Source: Pseudomonadota bacterium
GTDB lineage: Bacteria > Myxococcota_A > Polyangia > Polyangiales > Polyangiaceae
Direction of reading: 5' to 3'
DNA length: 17,672 nt
Assembly: GCA_023411445.1 (NCBI GenBank)
Contig: JAEYOT010000319.1
Location: forward strand, 1-17,672
Part shown: piece after piece, positions 8,986 through 16,037 of the stretch
Layout of the letters: every line of letters starts with the position of its first letter
How positions within the stretch are numbered: position 1 is the first letter of the stretch
Made by a program: the position numbers and the translations under genes
The notes under the pieces: model-generated
Told to the model about the DNA's origin: nothing
Databases searched by the model: none
What the model saw: only the letters and a program-made list of their open reading frames with translations

Positions 8986-9647
8986 CGCCGCGGGTGCGCG
9001 CGCCGGCGTCGGGTCAGGCCGAGAGCGAGCGCAGCCAGGAGCAACGCGGAGCCAGAGCGAGGAGCTCGGCCCGCAGCGCTACAACCGCCGTCCTCCGCAG
9101 CGGCGTCATCGCCTGCCGGCTCAGCGCCGCCCTCGTTCTCGCCGTGAAGGGCGCCCGCGCCGCCTGTGCCGCCGCGGGCAGAACCGCCGCTGGATGAGCC
9201 GCCCTTCGCGCCGGCACCGCCGCTCGGCCCAGGCTCGCTGCCGCCAGTGGTGGAGATGATGACCGGCGCAAAGCCCTCGTAGTCGTCGTTGATGGTGTTG
9301 CGCTGCGTGACGCGCAGCACGCACTTCGTGCAGTCCATATCTGGCACCTGCCAGTCGTACTCGAGCGTCTTTACCGGCAGGCCGTGCGCGATCTCCACGG
9401 GTGTGCTGCGCGGACCATCAGGCAGCAGATCCAAGTCGAAGCCGGTGGGATCGTGCTCGATCAGCACCTCCCATTTCAGCTTGAAGGTCGAGCCCGCCTT
9501 CACGGTTTGCGGCGGCATGGGCTCGACGTCATCCTCCGGCGGAGGCGCGATGAACTGCACGTGAGCGAGCGCCGTCCCGCTGCTGAGCGAGAGTGAGAGC
9601 ACGCACCCCAACGCCCAACAGCGGCGCACGAGGGAAGCCTTGGACAT
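8982..9647 (-). CDS. Exported LPMO-like histidine-brace protein with MYXO-CTERM tail
   Basis: This 221-aa protein starts with a signal peptide (MSKASLVRRCWALGCVLSLS...GTALA). Cleavage after ALA would leave His29 as the first mature residue (HVQFIAPPP), the hallmark of copper-binding polysaccharide monooxygenases and CopC-like proteins. A second His (His65, in WEVLIEHDPTGFDLDLLPDG) could complete a brace. The domain VKAGSTFKLKW to YEGFAPVII, with CTKC (Cys106/Cys109), resembles the myxobacterial family named from memory SCE4755 polysaccharide monooxygenase-like. A Gly/Ser linker (135-180) and a MYXO-CTERM-type tail (GCSAAGRAPRSGSALLLAALALGLTRRRR, split here as Cys189, hydrophobic helix, Arg run) follow. 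The Met at 9647 is chosen because it starts the signal peptide. GAGGAG lies 15 nt upstream. Activity is inferred, not shown. Confidence 0.75.
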   Translation of the reverse strand: MSKASLVRRCWALGCVLSLSLSSGTALAHVQFIAPPPEDDVEPMPPQTVKAGSTFKLKWEVLIEHDPTGFDLDLLPDGPRSTPVEIAHGLPVKTLEYDWQVPDMDCTKCVLRVTQRNTINDDYEGFAPVIISTTGGSEPGPSGGAGAKGGSSSGGSARGGTGGAGALHGENEGGAEPAGDDAAAEDGGCSAAGRAPRSGSALLLAALALGLTRRRRAHPRR

Positions 9648-9927
9648 GGTTCGGCAGCATAGCTCCTCGTCAGTCGCTGGTGCAGCGCCTGTCGTGAAGG
9701 AGTGCGGCCGGCCCGCGACCGTGCCGCATGTCGCTATCCCACACCTGTCCTCAGCAGCTGTTACCCCGCGGCCCGCGTATGATCGGCCCGCCAGGGGGCC
9801 ACGCACCCCAGAACTTGGAAACGGCTAGGTAGTCCTAGTAGCCTGCCCCGGCACACCGGTTGCTAGTCGTTGATCATTGGCGCGAGGCCCGGGATGGGCT
9901 CGGCCCTTCAACACGAGGAACTTATTC

Positions 9928-10626
9928 ATGCTCGACGTTCGCTTCGCCTTCTTGCCCTTTGCCCTTCTTGCGCTCGCCTGCACCGAATCGGTTGAGTCCA
10001 CGGACATCAGGACGACCGGCATCTATCCGGAGATCGAGGTCGTCGCCAATGGCAATGGTAACTCGAAGGTCACGGTGCACTTGAAGGTGGGCGGAGATGA
10101 CTCCAACACGTTTCTGGATCTGAAGGGCAACGACAAGCTGGAAGCAACCGTCGGGGATCAGACCAAGACGCTCGATCAGTCCGGAAACGGGTACAGCGCC
10201 AGCTTCGCCGAGGACGAGGAGGGGACCGAGTTCATCATCTCCTTCACGCGCGGCGGAGAAGACGACGACGCACCGGCCTCCGTCGTTACGCTGCCAGCCC
10301 CGTTCGACCTGGAGGTCGGCGTCAGCAAGGCGTCGCGCGCCGACGACGACGTGGAGTACAGCTGGGACCCCGCTGACGACGGCGACATCGACTGGGAGTA
10401 CGAGGGTGACTGCGTGAAGACGCGCCGCGGCTCGACACCGGACGACGGTGAGCACGTGATCGCCGCTGGCAGCATCGGCACGTTCGACTCGGACAAGGAC
10501 GAGTCCTGCACCGTCAAGCTTACGCTCAGCCGTGAGCAACGCGGCACGATCGATCCGGCGTTCACGGAGGGCGGGAGCATCGTGGCCAAGCACGTGCGAA
10601 GCGACACCTTCACGTCCAACCCGTGA
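9928..10626 (+). CDS. Acidic predicted lipoprotein of unknown function
   Basis: This 232-aa protein begins with a short signal (MLDVRFAFLPFALLALAC) ending in a lipobox-like ALAC, with Cys18 the probable lipid site. The mature part is rich in Asp/Glu and Gly (for example GEDDDAPAS, RADDDVEYSWDPADDGDIDW) and looks beta-rich. Cys162 and Cys194 may form a disulfide. I do not recognise a characterised family and assign no function. The start is set by GAGGAA at 9915-9920, 7 nt before ATG; a longer frame from 9877 would bury the signal peptide. The 280-nt gap upstream separates it from the divergent LPMO-like gene and holds an imperfect repeat (GGCTAGG...CCTAGTAGCC, 9823-9843) of unknown meaning. 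Confidence 0.8.
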   Translation: MLDVRFAFLPFALLALACTESVESTDIRTTGIYPEIEVVANGNGNSKVTVHLKVGGDDSNTFLDLKGNDKLEATVGDQTKTLDQSGNGYSASFAEDEEGTEFIISFTRGGEDDDAPASVVTLPAPFDLEVGVSKASRADDDVEYSWDPADDGDIDWEYEGDCVKTRRGSTPDDGEHVIAAGSIGTFDSDKDESCTVKLTLSREQRGTIDPAFTEGGSIVAKHVRSDTFTSNP

Positions 10627-10664
10627 GGATGCAGGCGGCCGCTGGGCCTTAGCGGAGGTGAGTT

Positions 10665-10694
10665 GCATGACGGCATCCGCGGGCGCCGTCATGC
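10665..10694. repeat. Perfect 10-bp inverted repeat after the lipoprotein gene
   Basis: GCATGACGGC (10665-10674) and GCCGTCATGC (10685-10694) are exact reverse complements around a 10-nt centre. The repeat starts 39 nt after the lipoprotein stop. TAAAAT (10705-10710), a possible -10 box, lies 11 nt downstream. No T tract follows. It may be a terminator for the lipoprotein gene, or an operator over a promoter for the two-gene unit at 10854. Confidence 0.55.
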
Positions 10695-10853
10695 TTCGTT
10701 ACGCTAAAATTGCGCGGAGCGCGGCGAGCGTAGCCGTGCGCGGACGCCGCGGGAGTGCCGGGCAGCTACGGCGCGAATCGCTACGGCGAGAGCACGCCCG
10801 GCGACAAAGCTCGGCGTTCAAGCCTGGTGCGTCGCTTGCACGGGGCGGCCGCC

Positions 10854-11099
10854 ATGACCGACCGTCAAGAGCCCGAGAGCGAGCTGACTTCCCTCACCCA
10901 GCTGCGTGACGAGATCCGCGTGCGGGTGCACCTGGCGCAGCTAGACGCCAAAGAGAAGTGGGACGAGCTGGAGACCCGACTGGCCGGGCTGGAGCACCGC
11001 ATCACGACCGATGGCGGCAAGCTCGTCGGCGCGACGACGCAGCTGGCCAGCGAGCTGAAGCAGTCCCTGCTCGATTTTCGTGAGCGCCTTTCGACATGA
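10854..11099 (+). CDS. Small charged helical protein, coupled to a response regulator
   Basis: This 81-aa hypothetical protein starts MTDRQEPESELTSLTQLRDE. Most of it (residues 10-80) reads as a heptad-rich, charged amphipathic helix (LRDEIRVRVHLAQLDAKEKW, then LETRLAGLEHRIT) with coiled-coil potential. A hydrophilic linker and a second helix (LASELKQSLLDFRERL) follow. There is no signal peptide or membrane segment, so it is probably cytoplasmic. The TGA overlaps the next ATG (ATGA), which suggests the two proteins act together. The ATG at 10854 lacks a strong ribosome-binding site; a GTG at 10755 would add 33 low-complexity residues and is less likely. No function is assigned. Confidence 0.65.
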   Translation: MTDRQEPESELTSLTQLRDEIRVRVHLAQLDAKEKWDELETRLAGLEHRITTDGGKLVGATTQLASELKQSLLDFRERLST

Positions 11100-11512
11100 T
11101 GGATCCGGGAGAATCTACGGAGCTACAGCGACCACGTCTCGAGCGTCGGATGCGCACCGCCAACATCCTCATCGTCGATGATCACGAAGACTCCGCCGAG
11201 ATGATGGCGGAGCTACTGCGCCGGGAAGGCCACCGCGTGCGAACGGCGTGGGACGCCTTCCGCGCCCTGCAGCTCTTGGAGGACGAGCCAGCCACCGTCG
11301 TGCTGCTGGACATCGCCATGCCTGGTATGGACGGCTACGGTCTGGCGCGTGAGATCAAAGAGAAGTACGGGCAGAGCAAGCTGATCGCCATCTCTGGCTT
11401 CACCGGCGAGCAGCACCGCGAGCGGGCGCTCAAGAGCGGCATCGACGAGACCTTGACCAAGCCGGTGAAGGTGGAGCGGCTCTTGCCCGTGCTCGACCGT
11501 CTGCTCGCCTAG
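11096..11512 (+). CDS. Single-domain response regulator (CheY-like receiver)
   Basis: This 138-aa protein is a receiver domain after a 20-residue tail. Visible features are the acidic pair Asp28-Asp29 in ILIVDDHEDSAEMM, the phospho-acceptor Asp72 in VVLLDIAMPGMDG, the conserved Ser100 in LIAISGF, and Lys122 in TLTKPVKVERLL. No output domain is present, so it probably acts by protein-protein contact. No histidine kinase is in the window, so the partner is unknown. Its start overlaps the small helical gene. A second Met directly follows the first (11099). Confidence 0.92.
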   Translation: MMDPGESTELQRPRLERRMRTANILIVDDHEDSAEMMAELLRREGHRVRTAWDAFRALQLLEDEPATVVLLDIAMPGMDGYGLAREIKEKYGQSKLIAISGFTGEQHRERALKSGIDETLTKPVKVERLLPVLDRLLA

Positions 11513-11575
11513 AGCCTTCAAGCCTCGCCAAGCAGCCGCGCGAGCGCTTCGCCGGCCAGCGGGACCCGGGGTCGC

Positions 11576-11617
11576 CCCGGCAGCCTGCTGCCGGGTGGGC
11601 TGCGGTTGAGGCAGCCC
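11576..11617. repeat. Two tandem GC-rich hairpins after the response regulator gene
   Basis: CCCGGCAGC (11576-11584) pairs perfectly with GCTGCCGGG (11587-11595). One base further on, GGGCTGC (11597-11603) pairs with GCAGCCC (11611-11617). The sequences overlap in type (GGCAGCC versus GGGCTGC), so alternative pairings between the two are possible. They begin 64 nt after the response regulator stop and end 84 nt before the cimA leader ORF. No T tract follows; a 3'-end structure is the simplest reading. The rest of 11513-11664 shows nothing I recognise. Confidence 0.5.
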
Positions 11618-11664
11618 CCTTCGCCAGCGGTTCCCGCGAAATCGTGCGCGGCTGGTGAGGGCGA

Positions 11665-11686
11665 CTTGACGAACCCGGCCGAGGAG
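11665..11686 (+). promoter_or_regulatory. Shared upstream element of the cimA leader (CTTGACGAA-N6-CGAGGAG)
   Basis: CTTGACGAA (11665-11673) and CGAGGAG (11680-11686) repeat the element seen before the ilvB leader at 493-516. As a promoter, TTGACG (11666-11671) would be a -35 box with AAGGCT (11689-11694) as -10 after 17 nt. Transcription would then begin at or next to the leader ATG at 11701. As a ribosome-binding site, GAGGAGG is 13 nt from that ATG, which is long. The sequence match between loci is direct; the role is inferred. Confidence 0.5.
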
Positions 11687-11700
11687 GCAAGGCTTCGGGC

Positions 11701-11820
11701 ATGTCGTCTCGTCCTGGTCCCGCGTTCGCGCCCGCTGTGGCGCTGGCGAGCGGGCTGGGCATCGCGATTACTTCGTCTGCATCCGGGCTGATTATCGGCC
11801 TGGGTGCGGCGGCGAGCTGA
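11701..11820 (+). CDS. Regulatory leader peptide of the cimA-leuB unit (39 aa, Ile/Leu-rich)
   Basis: A 39-codon ORF starts MSSRPGPAFAPAVALAS and ends GLIIGLGAAAS. Branched-chain residues include Ile21, Ile23, and Leu30-Ile31-Ile32 (11788-11796), directly before the codons that can form the antiterminator. The C-terminus matches the ilvB leader (LIIGLGAAAS versus LLIGSGVAAS), and AGCTGACGGAA over the stop codon is identical at both loci. The higher Ile share fits control of citramalate synthase, the isoleucine-specific enzyme. Its stop (11818-11820) lies 22 nt before the first base of a terminator hairpin. An overlapping frame through the same DNA ends at 11791 but shows no conservation with the other leader. 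The likely role is cis-regulatory. Confidence 0.72.
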   Translation: MSSRPGPAFAPAVALASGLGIAITSSASGLIIGLGAAAS

Positions 11821-11854
11821 CGGAAAGCGCTCCGCAGCCTGGTCCCCCGCACCT
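11802..11854 (+). promoter_or_regulatory. Antiterminator pairing region of the cimA attenuator
   Basis: GGTGCGGCGG (11803-11812), within leader codons 35-38, can pair with CCCCCGCACC (11844-11853) at 9 of 10 positions, with one C-C mismatch (11810/11846). An additional G-U pair (11802/11854) is possible. The first seven pairs are perfect. The mismatch falls at the same place as in the ilvB attenuator. The pair 11807C/11849G replaces the U-G found there (654/697), a change that keeps pairing. The partner strand is the 5' arm of the terminator, so the two structures exclude each other. Confidence 0.65.
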
Positions 11855-11874
11855 TCCTGGTCCGGGGGATTTTT
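11843..11874 (+). terminator. Intrinsic terminator (attenuator) ahead of cimA
   Basis: TCCCCCG (11843-11849) pairs with CGGGGGA (11863-11869). An inner ACC/GGT stem (11851-11853/11859-11861) sits behind one C-C mismatch. Five T residues (11870-11874) follow. The skeleton CCCCCGCACC...GGTCCGGGGG is the same as at the ilvB attenuator. It lies 46 nt before the cimA start, so its formation would cut off cimA-leuB. Confidence 0.85.
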
Positions 11875-11920
11875 GCTTTGTCGCCCCACCTCTCGTACTC
11901 AACCACCCGAAATCATCGTC

Positions 11921-13564
11921 ATGACCGAACTTAGCTCTGAAGCGGCTCGACCCAGCGTCGAGATCTACGACACGACTCTGCGCGACGGCTCGCAGCGTGA
12001 AGGCATCTCCTACACGCTCGAGGACAAGCTCAGGATCGCGGATCGCCTCGATGCGTTCGGTGTGACCTACATCGAGGGCGGCTGGCCGGGATCGAACCCG
12101 AAGGACATGGAGTTCTTCGAGCGGGGACGTGACCGCGGCTACCAGCGCGCGAAGCTGTCCGCGTTCGGCATGACGCGGCGCGCGGGCGCGCGAGCCGAGG
12201 ACGACAAGAACCTGCTCGCGCTAATCCAAGCTGGCACGCCCGCCTGTACGGTGGTGGGCAAAACCTCGACCTTGCACGTCACCGAGGTGGTGCGCACCAC
12301 GCTCGATGAGAACCTGAAGATGATCGAGGAGAGCGTCGCGTTCTTGCGCAGCCAAGGGCGCGAGGTCATCTACGACGCCGAGCATTTCTTCGACGGCTAC
12401 GCGCTGGACGCGGTCTACGCGCTGGAAACACTGCGAGCCGCCAAGCGCGGCGGCGCGCGAGTGCTGGTGCTGTGCGAAACGAACGGCGGCGGCTTACCGT
12501 GGGACGTGCAGGAGGTGGTGAAGCGCGTGCACGCCGAGCTCGCGCACCCGCTGGGCATCCACGCGCACGACGACACCGGCTGCGGCGTCGCCAACAGCTT
12601 GGCGGCCGTGCTGGGCGGCGCGCGCCACGTGCAGGGCACCATCAACGGTTTCGGTGAGCGCTGCGGCAACGCCAACCTATCCGTGATCATCCCGAATCTG
12701 GAGCTGAAGCTCGGCTTCCGCGCCGTGCCGGAGGGGCAGTTGGCGGAGGTGACGGAGCTGTCGCGCTTCGTGGCGGACGTGGCCAACGTGACGCACGACG
12801 CGCACATGGCCTACGTGGGCAGGAGCGCCTTCGCGCACAAGGGCGGCATCCACGTCGCGGCCATGCGCCGCCACGCGGACTCCTACCAGCACGTGGCGCC
12901 CGAGAAGGTGGGCAACGTGATGCGGGTGGTGGTGAGCGAGCTTTCCGGGCGCGGCTCGGTGCTGTCGAAGGCCGAAGAGCTGGGCCTGCAGGTGGGCGAC
13001 GGCGCGGACGTGGAGGCGCTGAACGAGATCAAGGCGGCGGAGGCGCGCGGGCTCTCGTTCGAGTCCGCGGAGGCGTCCGTCGCGCTGCTCTTGTTGCGCA
13101 AGGCGCCGACGTACCGGCCCCTGTTCGAGGTGCTGGACTACGAGGCCCAAGTGGGCAGGCGCCAGGGCACCGACACGTACGCCGAGGGCATCGTGAAGGT
13201 GCGGGTGGGCTCACAGGTCTTGCACACGGTGGCCGACGGAAATGGCCCAGTTTCGGCCCTGGACGCGGCGCTCCGCAAAGCCCTTGCGCCCATGTACCCG
13301 GCCGTGGAACACATGCGCCTCGCGGATTACAAAGTGCGCATTTTGGACGGAACCGAAGGAACTTCAGCCATCACGCGCGTGCTGATCGACAGCCGTGACG
13401 AGCATGGCTCATGGAGCACCGTCGGCGCCTCGCCCAACATCATCGAAGCGTCCATGCACGCTCTGGTCGACTCCATCGAGTACGGCTTGATCAAGCTTGG
13501 CGTGACGGATGCGACCGGTCCCGCGAGTGAGAAGGTTCGTAAAGCAGGAGCTTTGGTACAATGA
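11921..13564 (+). CDS. cimA: (R)-citramalate synthase
   Basis: This 547-aa DRE-TIM enzyme is predicted to condense pyruvate with acetyl-CoA to citramalate, which LeuCD and LeuB convert to 2-oxobutyrate for isoleucine. The family signature [18 protein letters not shown] (residues 13-30) has Gln-Arg-Glu-Gly where LeuA has Gln-Ser-Pro-Gly, and [12 protein letters not shown] follows. Metal-site His214 and His216 lie in [15 protein letters not shown], then [25 protein letters not shown] lies in the linker. The C-terminal part (about 395-530) is a LeuA-type regulatory dimer domain. The ATG at 11921 follows the attenuator by 46 nt and lacks a clear ribosome-binding site; it is chosen because the catalytic domain begins 12 residues later. 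Its TGA overlaps the leuB ATG. A LeuA-type activity is less likely given a true leuA at 3137. Confidence 0.92.
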   Translation: MTELSSEAARPSVEIYDTTLRDGSQREGISYTLEDKLRIADRLDAFGVTYIEGGWPGSNPKDMEFFERGRDRGYQRAKLSAFGMTRRAGARAEDDKNLLALIQAGTPACTVVGKTSTLHVTEVVRTTLDENLKMIEESVAFLRSQGREVIYDAEHFFDGYALDAVYALETLRAAKRGGARVLVLCETNGGGLPWDVQEVVKRVHAELAHPLGIHAHDDTGCGVANSLAAVLGGARHVQGTINGFGERCGNANLSVIIPNLELKLGFRAVPEGQLAEVTELSRFVADVANVTHDAHMAYVGRSAFAHKGGIHVAAMRRHADSYQHVAPEKVGNVMRVVVSELSGRGSVLSKAEELGLQVGDGADVEALNEIKAAEARGLSFESAEASVALLLLRKAPTYRPLFEVLDYEAQVGRRQGTDTYAEGIVKVRVGSQVLHTVADGNGPVSALDAALRKALAPMYPAVEHMRLADYKVRILDGTEGTSAITRVLIDSRDEHGSWSTVGASPNIIEASMHALVDSIEYGLIKLGVTDATGPASEKVRKAGALVQ

Positions 13565-14631
13565 AAGCCAAGATCGTCGTTTTGGGTGGTGATGGCGTCG
13601 GACCGGAGGTGGTGGCGGAAGCGCGCAAGGTGCTGGAGGCGGTCGCCAGCCGCAGCGGCCACGAATTCTCGTTCGAGAATCACCTGATCGGCGGCATCGC
13701 CATCGACGAGACGGGCGATCCGCTGCCGGAGGCGACGCTGAAGGCCTGCCAGGCGAGCGACGCGGTGCTGCTCGGCGCGGTGGGTGGTCCGAAGTGGGAC
13801 GACCCTAACGCGAAGACCCGCCCGGAGAAGGGCCTGCTGGCGATCCGCAAGGGCTTGGGCTTGTACGCCAACCTGCGACCGGTGAAGAGCTACCCGGAGC
13901 TGATCGGCTCCTCGCCGCTCAAGCCGGAGCGCATCAGCGGCGTCAACATGCTGCTGATCCGCGAGCTGACTGGCGGCCTGTACTTCGGCAAGCAGTACCG
14001 CGAAAAGACGGACAGCGGTACGAAGGTGGTGGACACGCTGGAGTACACGGACAAGGAGATCGAGCGCGTGGTGCGGCTCGCCTTCAACTTGGCGCGGGGC
14101 CGCAGCAAGAAGGTGACCTCGATCGACAAGGCCAACGTGCTGGAGTCGTCGCGCGTGTGGCGGCAGGTGGCCGTGGAGCTGGGCAAAGAGTTCAGCGACG
14201 TGGAGCTCGAGCACCAGCTGGTGGACAGCTGCGCCATGCGCCTGGTTACCAACCCGGGCAGCTTCGACGTGATGGTGACCGAGAATATGTTCGGCGACAT
14301 CCTGTCGGACGAGGCGGCCGTGCTGACGGGCTCACTCGGCATGCTGCCGAGCGCCTCGCTGGGTGAAGGCAAGCTCGGCTTGTACGAGCCGATCCACGGC
14401 TCGGCGCCGGACATCGCCGGCAAGGGCATTTGCAATCCGCTCGGAACAATCCTGAGCGCGGCCATGCTGCTGCGCCACAGCCTGGGCTTGGAGGCGGAGG
14501 CCAGCTCGGTGGAGCGCGCCGTGGAGGCAGCGCTCGCTGCCGGCGCCCGCACGAAGGATCTGGACCCCAAGTCCGACAAGCCCCTGTCCACCGCCGCCAT
14601 GGGCGACGCGGTCGTCAGCCGCCTGAGTTGA
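13561..14631 (+). CDS. leuB: 3-isopropylmalate dehydrogenase
   Basis: This NAD-dependent enzyme oxidises and decarboxylates 3-isopropylmalate in leucine synthesis, and can act on 3-methylmalate in the citramalate route. The 356-aa length is typical. Motifs are [13 protein letters not shown] at the N-terminus, [18 protein letters not shown] and [17 protein letters not shown]. Catalytic Lys190 lies in TSIDKANVL. Asp246 and Asp250 lie in [15 protein letters not shown], which binds the divalent metal. The cofactor end is [21 protein letters not shown]. The ATG overlaps the cimA stop (ATGA), and GCAGGAG (13544-13550) lies 10 nt upstream. It therefore shares the Ile-sensing attenuator rather than the one before leuACD. 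Confidence 0.97.
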   Translation: MKAKIVVLGGDGVGPEVVAEARKVLEAVASRSGHEFSFENHLIGGIAIDETGDPLPEATLKACQASDAVLLGAVGGPKWDDPNAKTRPEKGLLAIRKGLGLYANLRPVKSYPELIGSSPLKPERISGVNMLLIRELTGGLYFGKQYREKTDSGTKVVDTLEYTDKEIERVVRLAFNLARGRSKKVTSIDKANVLESSRVWRQVAVELGKEFSDVELEHQLVDSCAMRLVTNPGSFDVMVTENMFGDILSDEAAVLTGSLGMLPSASLGEGKLGLYEPIHGSAPDIAGKGICNPLGTILSAAMLLRHSLGLEAEASSVERAVEAALAAGARTKDLDPKSDKPLSTAAMGDAVVSRLS

Positions 14632-14702
14632 TTTCCGGTCAGATCTGACTACCCGGCGTCACTAACTTTTGTGGACCGCCTTTCGCGGGGCAGAGGTGAC
14701 AG

Positions 14703-16037
14703 ATGCCGGGTTTTCGTCTGAATCGAAGGGCTCTGCTGCGGGGGGCCGGGGGTGTGGCGATCGCGCTGCCGTGGCTTGAAATCATGCAGCCGCCGCCGGC
14801 GTCCGCCGTGACAGCTGGGCCCAAGCGCTTCATCGCCGTGTACACGCCAGGCGGCACCGTGCTCGAAAATTGGCGTCCTCAAGGCACGCCGGAAAATTTC
14901 ACCTTCGGCCCCATCTTGACGCCGCTCGCGTCGCAGCAGTCGCGCCTGATCGTTCTCGATGGGCTCGACATGCCGAGCGCCATCGGCGAGCAGAATCAGG
15001 CCGGGCTGATCGCCCTGCTGACGGGCAGCCCGCAGAAAGAGTTCACCCAATTTGCCACGGGGCCCTCGCTGGACCAGGTGCTGGTCCGCACGCTCTCGAA
15101 CGGCTTCACGCTGCCGAGCTTGGAGCTGGCGGTGCGCTGGGGCACCGGCAAGTCGCACGGCCTGCTCCACCCCACCAACATCCTCACCTTCCTGGACGAC
15201 AGGGAGTTCACGGCCGTCCCGCCGCGTCTGGATCCGGTCGACATCTACGAGAAGCTGTTCGGCAAGGTCCCTTCTACGGACGAAACACGCACCTGGGACA
15301 AGTCGATCTTGGACGCGGTCGACAAGCGCTACGTAAAGCTGGCGGCGCGCCTGGGCCGGGAGGATCGCGCCCGGCTCGAGCAGCACCTGAGCTCGATCCG
15401 CGAGCTGGAGCAGCAGCTAGCCCAGCTGCCGCCCCGCTGCGCGGCGCCCACCCTGGTTGACACGTCCGACTACAACCCCCAGGCGGGTCTGGGCTCCGAC
15501 GACGTCGGCAGCGTGAAAGATCCGGCGACCGACGCGGCCATCCCCAAGGTCGGCAAGCTGATGATGGACATGATGGTGATGGCGCTCGCCTGCGACCTCA
15601 CGCCCATCGCCAGCTTGATGTGGAGCGACACCGAGGCCAAGCACACGCTGCCGTGGCTCGGGCTCAACGAGCACGTGCACTACTACATGAACGACGGCGG
15701 CTACCAGCCGACCGAGCTCACGAAGATCTTCACCTGGTACTGCGAGCAGCACGCTTACCTGCTCAAGGAGCTGCAGCGCATCCAGATTGGGGAGCGCACG
15801 CTATTGGACGAAACGCTGGTGTTCTTCGGCTCGCACTTGCAGCACCCCGCGACGCACGCCAAGACTGACATGCCGTTCTTGCTGGCGGGCGGCGGCATCC
15901 GCGGCGGGCAGTGGCTGGACTGCGGTCATCGCTCGCACAACGACCTGCTCGTAGCCATGTGCAATCTGCTGGGGGACAGGCGCACCACGTTCGGCGACGC
16001 TCGCTTCTGCACGGGCGCTCTCGGGGGTTTGTCATGA
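14703..16037 (+). CDS. DUF1552 exported protein with Tat-like signal
   Basis: This 444-aa protein of unknown function has the DUF1552 pattern. It starts FRLNRRALLRGAGGVAIALPW, with a twin Arg at 8-9 and a hydrophobic core, as in Tat-exported proteins. Then come KRFIAVYTPGGTVLENWRP, a region around LIVLDGLDMPS, the helical RARLEQHLSSIRELEQQL (about 225-245), and VFFGSHLQHPATHAKTDMPF near the end. The last part (GGQWLDCGHRSHNDLLVAMC) is conserved in the family as I recall it. GAGGTGA just upstream supports the start. It lies 71 nt after leuB with no terminator in between, and its stop overlaps the next start (ATGA). Similar pairs are frequent in myxobacteria and planctomycetes; the biochemical role is unknown. 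Confidence 0.85.
   Translation: MPGFRLNRRALLRGAGGVAIALPWLEIMQPPPASAVTAGPKRFIAVYTPGGTVLENWRPQGTPENFTFGPILTPLASQQSRLIVLDGLDMPSAIGEQNQAGLIALLTGSPQKEFTQFATGPSLDQVLVRTLSNGFTLPSLELAVRWGTGKSHGLLHPTNILTFLDDREFTAVPPRLDPVDIYEKLFGKVPSTDETRTWDKSILDAVDKRYVKLAARLGREDRARLEQHLSSIRELEQQLAQLPPRCAAPTLVDTSDYNPQAGLGSDDVGSVKDPATDAAIPKVGKLMMDMMVMALACDLTPIASLMWSDTEAKHTLPWLGLNEHVHYYMNDGGYQPTELTKIFTWYCEQHAYLLKELQRIQIGERTLLDETLVFFGSHLQHPATHAKTDMPFLLAGGGIRGGQWLDCGHRSHNDLLVAMCNLLGDRRTTFGDARFCTGALGGLS

Noticed and set aside
9823..9843. Repeat GGCTAGG...CCTAGTAGCC upstream of the lipoprotein gene
   Set aside because: It is short, with alternative pairings and no adjoining promoter boxes; too weak to call a regulatory site.
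11606..11791. 61-codon ORF overlapping the cimA leader
   Set aside because: It is in a different frame from the conserved leader peptide, ends inside it, and has no branched-chain run or counterpart at the ilvB locus.
14638..14649. 12-bp palindrome GTCAGATCTGAC after leuB as an operator
   Set aside because: A palindrome with 6-bp arms is expected a few times by chance in a window of this size. I mention it only as context.
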